Assembly: GCF_910592395.1 (NCBI RefSeq)
Contig: NC_088311.1
Location: 22,478,646 to 22,542,645, forward strand
DNA from: Lineus longissimus
Taxonomy: Eukaryota > Nemertea > Pilidiophora > Heteronemertea > Lineidae
Direction: 5' to 3'
Length of the DNA stretch: 64,000 nt
Part shown: in pieces, positions 1-11,900 of the stretch
How the letters are laid out: every line of letters begins with the position of its first letter
Numbering within the stretch: the first letter of the stretch is position 1
Program-made: the position numbers and the translations under genes
The notes under the pieces: model-generated
The model's database searches: none
What the model saw: only the letters and a program-made list of their open reading frames with translations
What the model was told of the DNA's origin: nothing

Positions 1-297
1 AGTTACAAGTGGGTCACTCAATGCCAAAGCGACAATGTTGTATTAGCTACACAAAAGTACACTTGAGAAACAAACGGGGACGATACTCAAATTATCATCT
101 GCAAGACACCAAGATAATACACGGAAACTGATAATGTGTACAAAGTGAAACTGAATGTATCCTAATGATGTCCTATTGTTAAATGTGCCTTGTATGTCCT
201 CCACCAGGCGTCGCTGTTTGTACTGTTGACTTGTCAAAAGTGTCCTATGATTATCTTCGACATCGAGAACAGGACACGGATCAGACGGTTATTTTTT

Positions 298-666
298 TTA
301 ATGGAGGATATACGATATCAGTGACTGACATTTAAAAATGTTATGAAAATCTGACACCAACCCAGGTATGCTGCCTGGACGCATAAGTCGCATGAATTGC
401 CGAATACGACGGGCAAGCACATCGTCAACATTGTGGTTTCGCATTCTCTTGTGGAATTCAAAAGCAGGCAATTCCACAATTTCGCCATCACCACGAATAC
501 TACATGCAGTGCGTGTATATCTTGTCCACTTTTCATGAAATGTCAGGTACGACTGGCAAGTACAAATGTACATCGTCATCACTGCGATAGTACAGTTTAA
601 GTGAGGCCACCGCCCTTTACGCTTGGCCTGATCCCGATTACTCGCTCGCCGCAAACGGCAGACCAC
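298..666 (-). CDS. Unrecognised 122-codon open frame, possible exon
   Basis: The frame runs from an ATG near 666 to a stop at 298 on the minus strand. Its middle part (about residues 45-100) is rich in charged residues with interspersed hydrophobic ones, including GDGEIVELPAFEF and VLARRIRQFMRLM, which looks more protein-like than most frames nearby. It has no signal peptide, membrane segment or catalytic motif that I can name. The stop is followed on the minus strand by an A-rich run. There is no neighbouring exon to join it to, and a chance open frame is equally plausible. Confidence 0.12.
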   Translation of the reverse strand: MVCRLRRASNRDQAKRKGRWPHLNCTIAVMTMYICTCQSYLTFHEKWTRYTRTACSIRGDGEIVELPAFEFHKRMRNHNVDDVLARRIRQFMRLMRPGSIPGLVSDFHNIFKCQSLISYILH

Positions 667-1819
667 CTCAGCTGAGTAAACCTCAGCGTAAAGAAGAGCA
701 GTGATCCACGATCTCTAGGGGAAGGTAACAACCTATAGCGCGACACCGAGGAGCAGTAGAAGCAGTGCGTAGTGGATTGTTAGCTATACAACGGGAAAGC
801 AACCCAGCAGCACCAGGCAAGAGTCATAGAGAGTGTCTCCAAACGAATACAAATCTTACTCTTTATCGACAATTGCTGCAGGTTCTGCCGTAAAACAATG
901 GCCTTAAAGAATAAGGAGTAGGTTTTGAATTCCTTTTTACTACTCGTTTAAACTACATGTAGTATTCAATCATCAGCACACGTGAACTACTGCAACTACT
1001 CTGCAGTTGTCTTCAACGAAAAGACAGACCAGTTGTTCTGAAGTGTTCTATTATAACGCATGAGCATGTGTGAGCATGTGAACGGAAAATTCGACCTCTT
1101 TTTCGACTCGAAATGCCACATTCGCTACCGCGGGTGTTATATTCACCTTGACTGTTTGATCAGGCAGTGATCAAACTCATTAATTCGATTAAATCGAAGA
1201 GTAAACAATCGGCAACACTTCGATATATTACGACGGGTAGGTACCTCACGGTTAGTTCACATACGCAGCTTGACTCTCGGCAGCAATCACGGAGGTCTCG
1301 GAGATGTACAAAATGTAACAGCAGCAGGCAGCGAAGCAAATGCAAGACATTTCATTTCAAAAGCCTCTGTGTAGTCTTGAATGAGATACATGTACGGCGT
1401 GTTATAGCACAGGAAGAAAGTTTTAAGTATGTTGTTTGAAAGACGTCACAGCGGCGAGCTTCACAATGTGAATTCTGTTCAACACTTTTATCAGAACGAG
1501 CCTTCAGATTCTGCGAAATTGCCAGATAGTTCTTCGTTATTACACTATCCACAAAAAAGGCCTACACAACTTTATGCACTGCAAACAGAAACAACATTCC
1601 CTATAGGAGTTCTATGCGGAAATCACCGATAGCGACAACCATATTCAAAGCTCGGTCATATCATCTATAAACTCTGAAATTCGACAGAGAAAAATTCATA
1701 TTTGCTCTGGAAATGATGACACTGGCATGACTAGTATTCTAAAACAAAACTTCCCTTGGGGCAGATGGTGACACACAGCCGCGTAGTTTGCGAATTTTGC
1801 TATTTGGACTTTGAACGAA

Positions 1820-1861
1820 TTATTTTTTGTATGTAAACGCTTATTTTTTGTATGTAAGCGT
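1820..1861. repeat. 21-bp tandem duplication
   Basis: Two adjacent 21-bp units (1820-1840 and 1841-1861), each a T-rich run followed by GTATGTAA and CGC/CGT. They differ at two positions, so the duplication is fairly recent. Confidence 0.85.
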
Positions 1862-3298
1862 TTTGTACAGAGCTCTTGGAAACGCAAGATTGTTTCTTAT
1901 TTTTACTATAAACATCCTTTATTGAAGAATATCTGCAATGTCTACAGGTTGAGAAGCTGAGCGTTGGTAAGAATATGAAGAATGGTATTGGGCTTGCACG
2001 AATCTTTTATTTCTAAACCTGCGCATATCATAACAAAGGTATGAACTGAACAAATGGAACTTTTAGCAAGAAAGGTGAAAGTGACTCTAGGAACGATTTA
2101 CATGTACTTTGTAAAATGTGTCTTCTTATCTTCTTGACTCCAATAAGATTCGAAACCCCGCCCCTGCTTGGATTGTTCCGTGCTGCAGCCATTTTAAGAG
2201 AGACGTTGGACAAGTATACTGTGAATTCAATGTTTACTTCGAAACCTTTAAATATCACCAGTCCTCCTTGGTGAGATCGGTTGTCGAAAAAATACGGTAT
2301 TCCGATATAATCCTGTCCACTGTCAACAGTTTTTGGGTAGAAAAATAACAGGTTCATCCAAGCTCTAAAGTATTCACAGAATCTGCCACCTTTCGGAGGG
2401 AAGAACTGGTGTGGTTCGCTTCAAATTGGCCTGGTAAGGTTGATGAAGGGCCGAGTTGCATTGCACTCAGCAACTAACCATTCCATCGGGTTGACGAAGC
2501 CGCACATCTGAGTAATGAAACTGTTTGGTTGCCGAGCAGAAACTTTTACCGTTAAAAACACTGAACGGGCAAATTTGCCCCTTACTTGCGCTGATCACCA
2601 CGGGCTCCAAACAGGGCGACGAAACTCACAACGGCAACCGGAGGCTGGTTTGGTGTGAATTGTGGAAGAGAGCGCGTTAACGGCAATCCGAGTCTAGACC
2701 GAGTCGATTCTGATCCATATTTTGAGAATTAAAGGGATACACCGTCAGGGAGGTCGGGTGGAATGCCGGCGGGCGAATGGCAATATCCGGTATTAGTTTA
2801 ATTTATTTTCACCGTGCTATCAAAATTTCATGAAAAATTCCATATAGCGTTGTGTACTCGCATTGGTTGAGTAGTAGATCAGACCCACGAGTACACATGG
2901 AGTTCAGAGTTTGAAATTAAACGTGTGATGATGTTAAAAGCAAAGAGGTCCACATGTTTGAAGCGAGATTGCCATCCGATTCTTCCGTTTCAGATCTTTG
3001 TTTGCTTCTTGTAGCGCTACGTTTATTAAAGCAAACCGCTGTGATTAATTCGAGAGTCTAAGTGCTCATCTTTGTCGCAGAAAATGTATTAAATGTTTCA
3101 CAGGAGGACGTTAGATGTTTATCTTCCGTAATCTATTGATTTCAAAGATCACAGATAACTCTCCGCATCCAGTTCGCTTTGAATCTCGCGGACTCACGTG
3201 GTAATTTGAGAGTAGTAGGAATTGCATTCATTGTGCGCCGTTTCCTTTCAGTCTCTTAAAGCTTGCGAGTCAAATGCACCGTCACGGGTAAGGCAGAC

Positions 3299-3490
3299 GC
3301 TGAGCACTCGGGAATGTGCGTGATGTGCATTTGGATCTTCCACTGAATACACTACCCGAAAGCCATTCTCTGCAGCAATCTGAAATCAGTATATGAAATG
3401 TGCCTTGCGCTTTCGGTTGTGCACTGGGGGTGATGGCTATATTCAGCAGTAGATCCAAATGCACATCATAGATATTCTCGAGTGCTCGGC
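3299..3490. repeat. Imperfect inverted repeat (foldback or MITE-like)
   Basis: The arm at 3299-3349 and the reverse complement of 3440-3490 match at 42 of 51 positions by my alignment. They share an uninterrupted 18-bp core (TGATGTGCATTTGGATCT at 3321-3338; its complement at 3451-3468). A second, inner pair (CCGAAAGC near 3357 and GCTTTCGG near 3411) continues the stem, so the whole 192-bp segment can fold on itself. Weaker similarity may extend outward to GTCACG/CGTGAC about 20 bp outside each arm. I see no clear target-site duplication. An old non-autonomous DNA transposon or a foldback element is likely; a structured RNA is an alternative. Confidence 0.7.
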
Positions 3491-6004
3491 TTGACCTGTC
3501 AGCTTTAACGTGACCATTGCGTGCAGATGTAATCAAATTGAAAAAAAAGTACGAGAAAGTGACAGTCATTATTGAAATCATGCAAGACGCCAATGAAAGT
3601 AAACCAAGGAAATTGGTAGATTGTAATCTTTTGATAGCTGTCAACCAAAGAAAAATGATGGTTCATTTTTGCAATCCCCCCCCCTACAACTGCAATCGGA
3701 AGTACGTTAGACCAATAAATGGCCTGCGCGCGCGCAACATAACATAAAAACTCTACTTTTACTAGAAGAAGACAGATCGCCTTTCAAGAATTTTTTGTTT
3801 TGCAGTCTGTCCTGTTTGTGGCTTCGCCAAACAGATGCAAATCTTCGAACTCAAGTTGATTGTGCATTTAACTTCGCTTCAAGTTTTAAGGGTCTTGATC
3901 TCAATACATTATGACAAATATTAAAGAAACGCTTGGCCACCCGGTGCGAAAAAACCTCAGTATCAAATTTCCAATTTCAGGACAACATGCCTTAGCTTTG
4001 ATATTAGGCCATAGCTTCCAGCGCAATCCAACCCCCTACTTCATAACGATTGTGATCCGAAGATCAACTCAAATTAAAATACGATTCTACTGAATAAGCT
4101 ACAGATCTGAGAACATCGATTGATCAATTTCAAAGATGACATCATCATGTCGTTAAGAGAGTAGGTCAGGCCCTCTAGCGAATTCAACCTCCGAGTTGCA
4201 CCCTTTGTCTGATTCCTTCTTCCCTGTCATCTCACAACGGCCTACTTGTCCGATTCCATTGTGCCCGCGCTCCTCTCCTCCTCCCGCCTGTCCGCATCCA
4301 TTGTCTCTAGCGCCACTCTCCCTCCTCCCTCCCCTAGCCACTTCACCTTCGATTCTGTCCAGCAAGCCCCGCCCTGCGGCTGCGATTCTCCATTAATCCA
4401 GCCAATATACATGCATATGAGCTGTAATGTACGTGCGGTAGCCGCCATCAAGTCTAATCATACCAGGCCATCCACATCAAAGGACTCCTCACACCTCATG
4501 TCCTTCCATTTTTCAATGTAACGACCCTAACTAAAATTAATTTCCATCTCCGAAGCGTCAATAATTGGTGTTGATTTTTGCTTGATGGGTCTCTCTGCCT
4601 GGAGGAGTTCACCATACAGCGTCGCATAATGATTCAGAGACGCGCAGTTGCGTTGAATATTTACTTGGTTCGTGGCTAAATTTGAACTTCTTAACTTGCT
4701 CCACCGCCAAATAATCGTTTAAAGGGTTTTGAAGTTGGTGAAAATGTCATACGAGTGCGAGTGTCTATTTGTACTCTGATTGGTCTGGGAGTTACAGGGG
4801 GTTCCGAAAATGGGACGGAAACCTAAAGCCAAACAGCCAAGAGAAATGATGAAGATCCGACGGTGAAACCAATGCATGCTTCCCGAAATTGGTGGCTTGC
4901 ATTGGAACTAACTTTTTCCCCCTTATCCATTAAAGGCATTCAAGTGTTTTGGTCAACCATGACTATCTCCTTTGTCCCTCCACCATAAGGCCTAGTTTCC
5001 CCTTATGACATCACTATTTCGGACACTCAGCGCCCCATTTCTGGAAAGGTGTATAGGACCTAGTTCGTTTTATACCGGCTGGATCAAATCCGGACGAATA
5101 CTGGTTTGTGGACAACTTTGACCATCCAGACCATGATCAAACGCGACAACAAAAACAACAAAAAATCGAGAATAAAAAAAATGAAATATAAAAAGTTTCT
5201 TTACCTGACTCTCCTTTTCATAGTCAAGCAAGTACGGTTTACTCACCTAAAATGGATAAGAAAAGAAAACATATAAGACTATGAGTGAAAGCAATCATGA
5301 ATTGGTTCAAAGGCAATGAGCGACGCTACACTAGCATCATAATTCGACCGAAATTCTGAACGGCTATATTGCGCTTGCACCAAAATGCACAAAAATGGAA
5401 ATAAAGGTGCAGATTTAGTGGACATCGCTGCCACTCGTGGCGCTCATTTAGCTATGCAAACCAGTATTTCGTTAATGCATGAAACACTGAACCACGACCA
5501 TGCCTAATAAAGCTTAAGGTTGCTAATGGAAAATGCGTCCTCCCCACTCGACAAGGATCCCGGTCAAAGTAAATATGCTACAGGGCATGGCCAAGTATTA
5601 CTAAATACTATTTGTATTCGTCGACAACCACTGGTAGATAGATCAAGATACACGGGTCTAACTGTATACATTGAAGATACGATTGGCCACTTGTTTGTAA
5701 TGCTTCGGGTATACTGCCTGGTCTATATCAAGCATGTTTGTGAAAAAAACATAAAAACAAAATAATCGAAGTTCTACACGTATATTGATGAGTTACACGT
5801 AGATGAAAAAGGTAATCGATGAGCCATCAACGGAAAAGGACCCGATTAAGGAACACGTGACTTTGATATGTAGCCAATGTATCGTAACAGTACATTGGTG
5901 TGCATGTTTCAGTGGCGTGTGATCTACGCGATGGGTGGAGCAGTAGTTCGACGGAGCCACGGGTTCAAAGCTCTTCTAATTTGTCTAGAATTTAACATCA
6001 ACAA
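3491..6004. other. Spacer with a pyrimidine-rich tract
   Basis: No gene recognised. A C/T-rich tract of about 165 bp occupies 4187-4352 and explains the open frames with S/P-rich translations on both strands there. A run of nine C residues lies near 3676-3684. The rest is AT-rich non-coding sequence with a CCAAT-box-like CTGATTGG near 4785. Confidence 0.5.
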
Positions 6005-6098
6005 GGGATCAGACATACCTGAATCGTTTTCAGGTCAGGTTTCTGGAGCTAGGGATCAGACATACCTGAATCGATTTCAGGTCAGGTTTCTGGAGCTG
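6005..6098. repeat. 47-bp tandem duplication with internal dyad
   Basis: Two copies (6005-6051 and 6052-6098) match at 45 of 47 positions. Each contains ACCTGAA, five bases, then TTCAGGT or a one-base variant, a short inverted repeat that is perfect in the second copy (6064-6082). Because 47 is not a multiple of three, the open frame crossing it (5877-6122) is not a repeat protein. Confidence 0.9.
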
Positions 6099-8680
6099 GG
6101 CGACGTAATGATTAGAGGTTAGCAAATCAAGGACGATTTGCTATGAAACAATTATGTGTATATGCACGGCCTTCAGTGTATTGTTATATTGATGTTCTGT
6201 AATATACCAGAAGACGACTTCAATGTTTTTAGTAAACACTGACATTTTACCCTAAGCAAGTTTCAAATGTAAACTCAGTGTCTAGCATTCACAGTCGATA
6301 CATGAAAAACTGGTGAGATACAGGGGTGATGTACTGCAATACGGTGCCACGGTGGAAGCACATTGTAGTTAAAAACACTCACCGTGTTCGGATCCCCATA
6401 ATATTGTTTTAGTGAGATCTGCATTGTATGACGAGTATGCAGACCCATTTTTCAGTTGTGAAAAGGATCAGATACTCCAATTGAAGTAGTCCGGGGAATT
6501 AACGATTACGATAGTTTCTCAACTGTAAATCTTAGACATTGTCAATCAATTTAATTACATTAGTTTATTGGGTATGCCATTGAGATGACACCCGTTTGTT
6601 TACAAACAGCTATGCAAAATTTAAAAAAAGAAATGTGGTAAACGTTGCTCCACCCTTTACTATAAACTTCCAATAGATAAAAGATATTTAGATATTTGCA
6701 ATGAATGTTTAGGACGTCTTGCTTTGTTTACCTTTGTAATGATTAACATTGATATTCGATGATCATCATATATCAATAAAAAATCGTATTCTGCCTACCC
6801 GACCTTGTCATTGTCAGTATTGGTGAAAGTATCGATTTGTGAAAACATGCAGATTGTGAAATTGTTAGTGTATAAACATTGGAATTTAACAATTGAATCA
6901 TAAATTTATTGGCTTGAACTAACAGATATTACACGGTTCAGTTTAGATCGTTTTGGAGCTTTTCAGGAATCGCGGATGTAAATAAAAAGTCATTCCTAAT
7001 GTATACTGAGAATTTAGTCATGGCAGTACTGCAATATTCGGTTTGTCCACCCTGTTTGGACTACGCGTTGGCGAATACCTGACTATATCGGTGTGCACAA
7101 CAGCAATATTAAAACTCATATTCAGTGTGTAATTTACATAATTGAAAGAGCTCAAATTCAGTCTCAAACTTCAAATTTCAAACGAACGACCCAGACCTAT
7201 AACACCAGCACAGTTCGATCAGCTGATGAATTAAATATTTTGTTTTCATAGAACTTTTAAAGTGCAATTGTTATGTGATTTAGATTTTATATGATGCACA
7301 TATCCACCGTGTGGTATATCAAATGAAGATATAATTATTTTGCACTTTACACTGTTACCCATATGACAACTATACGTCAATTCCGATCCTATATCAACAG
7401 GTTTTTACTTACGAGAAAATTAAAACGTGATTTTGATGTATTATGTAAATTTAAATTACTGTTATTCGCGAATATTCCAAATGCTAACTGGCACCAGATA
7501 AAAGACAGCTGAACCGTTTGATACACCAGTAGGTGTAGGAAGGCCAAAACCTAACAAATACCGTGATGTGGAAAAAACAGCAACTAACTATACCAGTTTC
7601 ATAGTTTGGTGGGTTGCAGCGTCAAATTCGAAGTCCCCAATTCCATTCTTCAGTTCACGTTTAGGCATAAAGACTGCCGCAAGTTTGTCGCTGCTTCGCC
7701 TTTCTGTGGAAGAGGGTTCTGAGGGATAATTTTTGGCTTCAGCGTGTTATGATGAGTATGACAGTAAGATGATTATAAACTATGAAAATTTGAAGAATAT
7801 TCCAAATTGACTTAATAGCCATCTTACCATTATCAAGTATCCTTCAGTTGGCGGTCTTTCCGAATACTGCTTAAATGATCCCCTTCTACAGATCCTTGGC
7901 GAACCTCAAAGTTCTCATAAATCTAGTGATTTTTGACCGAATCGTATCAGTGGTCCCCTATCTTAAGCTATTCTGATTAAGGGCATTATCCATTTTAAAC
8001 TAACCCCTGAAAATAATTGCCCAGTGGTCTTAACTGAAAGTTATAATGGTTTTAAATTTGTTCCAAGGTCGTTTTACAGTTATGCCCACCTGTGGAATGG
8101 GGCCCTGACCTTCGGGAGGAAATATCTGACAGAACATCATCACTTTCCATGAACTGATCTGATAAGCATTCGTCTCCCCCTACAGAGCAACAGGGTATGA
8201 AAAGGGAATTCCCATGGCCCCAGAGTATCCATTTGACCACAACATATGTGACAGGGAGTGATGGCCTAAAATCGCCGACAGGTTTTGATCCGCCATTTGA
8301 TAATCATTTGGCCATAAAGGATCAACAGTTAACATTAAAGAGATTCGGAAACGCCAACACCCACGTGCTACTCAGCGCTAAAAGACGTAAACTAAACGTT
8401 TTATGCGATGTTAAGAATGGCACAGCATAAACTACAATGTTTTTGAATGGGGTATACACGACCTGTAAATCACGGGCCCGCCCTCTTCTGACTCGATCGC
8501 GTTACAAGGTAAATATAATTTGGAACGGGGTCCATTAAATGTTCATATTCTCCATTCAGCGAAAACAATGATGCTCATTTCGTTGCCAGCAGTCTCCAGT
8601 TGACAAAGAAGGGCACATCCATCATGGCAACAATGCGGCGTGATCTTTATGAGTTTTAGGGGTCGGGGTGGATGGGGGTG
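6099..8680. other. AT-rich spacer without a recognised gene
   Basis: From about 6500 to 7480 the sequence is strongly AT-rich with stops in all frames and no recognisable repeat family. Short open frames at 8052-8430 overlap on opposite strands and show no motif. Nothing else is supportable here. Confidence 0.5.
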
Positions 8681-8925
8681 GAGGCTGGACGAGGGGCGCA
8701 CGGCAGGAGCTTACTGCTTTGAAACAGAACTTCAAACATCGGTGTAGACGCAGGAGATGGACTACCTTCTGCGAAACGGGCATCGTGATGGGTGAGGGAC
8801 GCAGGATGAAGGCCGACTACTGTGAAAAGGGGATTGTTATATGGATTAAAGAGGCTGGACAGGGGCTGACTGCCTTAGAACGGAGATCGAGACATCGATG
8901 TCAGACGCCGGATTGGGGAATCGTG
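8681..8925. repeat. Diverged ~52-bp minisatellite, 4-5 copies
   Basis: Units begin with GACGCAGGA or GAGGCTGGA-like words at 8681, 8747, 8798, 8851 and 8903, giving spacings of 66, 51, 53 and 52 bp. Each unit carries a CTACT/ACTGC word followed by GAAA-like and then GGGATCGTGATGG-like sequence. The first unit has about 13 extra bases. The spacing is not a multiple of three, so the 124-codon plus-strand frame across the array (8668-9042) is probably a by-product of GC-rich repeats with few stops, not a protein. Confidence 0.8.
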
Positions 8926-11900
8926 CTGAGCATACCTATAAAAGTAGATTTACAACTACATTTGTATAGTCCAAAAGGACAGAATCCTTTACCATCAGGT
9001 AATTGTAAACTTATTGAAATCAATAGAAAAAGGATGGCTTGAGGCGCCAAAATATGCATTTGGACATCTTCTTTTGGCGATATATCCTAACCATTCTCTT
9101 CCAAATTACTAGAACTATGAAATTCCTAAATATATAGCTGCAGTCGTTATGTACTTATATCGCTACTAATAGAAAGGACGCTGAAGAAATATTTCAATTC
9201 CAGTTTGTCGAAAACCAAGTTAAGTGCACTTAATGTACAGTAATGTATAGGTCCTTTTGTTACTCTTAGGATGATAATTTGCCACAATATCTGTAAGACT
9301 ATGGAATCTTTCAATAAAATTTATAGTAAGCCATTATCAAGGTATTAGGCAGTTAGCTCCAGGCAAAATGTGGTAGGGCATTCTTCAGGTATTTTACCCC
9401 AGAGTCTGTCATTCATATCACAGGCTTGTGTGCATTTCAATAGCTATTGTTGATTGCAGGCCAACTATATGTATTCACAGCCGTAGTACAGGCATTTGAT
9501 ACTGAATCCGCTTCCAAATGAGATACACGTATCTGCTGGGTGCACACAGGGTGTACACAGGAATATTGGTTATGCTTGAAGCGCACAGGAATTTTGTTTA
9601 ATAATATGTGAGCACACCGAGACAAATGGCTGCGAGATCGTGTGGCAGAAGTCTTTAATCAAGTCAAGACAAAATATTTCTGGTGTTCTATCATCTAAAG
9701 TTTGATGTTCGGCTCACTAAAAAGCGCTCATTGCTGATACATCTACATGTGTGGGCATGTGAATTTGTTTCAGAATGATAGAGTTCTGTAGATGCTTCTG
9801 GCGTTTCGTCCTTTTCTTGCTGCCACACATTTCTCTACCTCAAAAACAAACTGGTATTTCAGTGTACACATCAAAGTAGAGTCACCAATGCATATGCGAA
9901 AAGTCAAAAGTGTACATTTCACAAGAGTGCATTCTTCTCTTACTCAATTTCACTAAGGTTTTACCACGGGCGAATCCAATGCCTAGAGCTTAGTGATATT
10001 TCGCAATTTCAGGAAAAAGCTTGCAGTTACTGTTTGATTGGTTGACTCTGAAGCAAAAGCCCTCTGGCAATGGCGTTGGTTCCCAGGTACACTTATACAG
10101 TCTCCAGTATCACCATCATTCCGTGCAGGTGTGCACATGAAATGCACTGTGCATGCATTCCAATCGCGCTGGAATTAAAGAGACTAGCTGTATTTCAATT
10201 CCGTATAAGTTTGTGACAACAGATCAGGAAATGACTGGGTAAACATGATTTGAGAGGTACTACGATTCTTAATAATACATTGTGACTCTCCGTGTCATCA
10301 AGATCTGTAGGCCGTTTTTCTACTCCCATCACATACAACTAACGATGCGGAAAACGTAAAAACTATTACATGTAAAAGGCTGCGGCAGACTATGGTGGAG
10401 ATTGCAATGATAATAAGGCGTCAAGGGCGGTGTCTTTAGCTACAATATGACGCTTTCCTATGCGTTGGGCTTAAAGGATGCTTATAACTCGAATTCGAAG
10501 TCATACATCGAAATATAATGAAGGACTACTTTGCAAATATTGACACCGGTGGAACTTTAGGTTTGCCGCAATTCCAAAGCATCTTCAGGGTCATAATACA
10601 GCACTACACTCCTGACGCATGGAGTCGAATGCATGGAAAGACGACGAGAGTGGGCTGCCTCTGTAGTCTGAACAAAACAGACTAACTTACTGTGTTGCCA
10701 AACTGGTACCATTTCCGTGCTTGCAGAAGAAGTGCGTTCTTGAGACACACTGCACCCTGCAGATTGATCCCCAGGCATGCCAGGACCCAGGCATAGCACA
10801 GCCAAAAAGTTATCTATACACAGTACATGTAAATACAAACTGTTGGCGTCTTCTTATGGCAAGCAATGACTTAATAGAGAGAATTCTTTGAGAGCCGGAT
10901 CTGGCTACACTGATGTAGTCGGAGACAAAAATTGTGAAAAGAGGAAATAGCTGAGGATAGGCTGCAGTTGTTTTTATTTTCTAACCCGGCAAAGTCGGAG
11001 GGTATACTGCCGGAGGCGCATGCACGATTTGCGCAGAAGTTCTATTACGTAAAACTGGCTTTGAGAGGTAACAGTAGACTCCGCTACATCATAATCGTCA
11101 AATGCATTTTGTCACAATAGCCCTCATATGCGCGTACATTACCTAATGCCCTTTTGTCAAATGCATTATGCAGCAAATGCACCTTTTCTGTTTTGTTCAA
11201 CTTGATGGTGGCAGAGTGCAGCAAAAGCATTTTTAATGTAGCAATCTCCATATCTCGACTCGAAAGAAAGAAAGAATGGCAGGAACAAAAATGAGAAACT
11301 TTAAGAAGGGAAACTGAGAAACCTGTTAACTTTTGTACTTTTTTTCTTCATTATATGTTTGAAGAGAAATTTCAAGTTGGATTAGCGCGGTGACAAAAAG
11401 ACATCTTGTAAGAAGGGTTACGTGATAACCATTGGACCAATCGGATTGGACGGGATTTTTATCAACGACTACCAAAGATGCATTTAAACTTCCCTGGACT
11501 CCGAGGCAAAATAATTTTGTTCTCTGGCATGTTTTCTTGGCATACGAGGCAAGACACGTCAAAAGTAGAATTACATGTATTTATTTGACGATAAGATACG
11601 TCCGTGAATTGCATTCGCGTGCAGGTGTCCCAAATATACTGTGAACTCGAAACTGTTTAACTTCTCTTGACAGTCTTATAGCCACTGAGCAGGTAGACTG
11701 TTCATTTAAAGGGTGGTCTACAGCCAGTATGGGGCGTCCAATGCTCGACCCATGCACTGCTCCCCAGTCAATTCACACTCCACAACAAGGCGGTAAATCA
11801 TTATGAAAGATTGCGGCGCATCTCTCCCCAGACTATGAAAGATTACGATCCTTTCTCTCCTCTCCAACCTGGAAACTTCAGATCCAATCAGAGCCCGTGA

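Larger units (their letters stand above)
1..3298. other. Spacer without a recognised gene
   Basis: No open frame here shows a family I recognise. Base composition is mixed AT-rich, with a more GC-balanced stretch at about 2400-2760 that includes the perfect 14-bp palindrome GGGCAAATTTGCCC at 2567-2580. Three TACATGTA palindromes lie at 954, 1387 and 2099. A minus-strand open frame at 298-666 is listed separately because its residues look somewhat protein-like. Intron or intergenic sequence is the most economical reading. Confidence 0.5.

Noticed and set aside
4153-4521. Proline/serine-rich proteins on both strands
   Set aside because: These are translations of a C/T-rich low-complexity tract.
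5925-5990. Second tRNA-like head (GGGTTCAAAGCTC)
   Set aside because: The B-box match is partial, no A box lies at the right distance, and there is no body or target duplication.
8668-9042. 124-codon glycine/arginine-rich protein
   Set aside because: It is the translation of a ~52-bp minisatellite whose period is out of frame.
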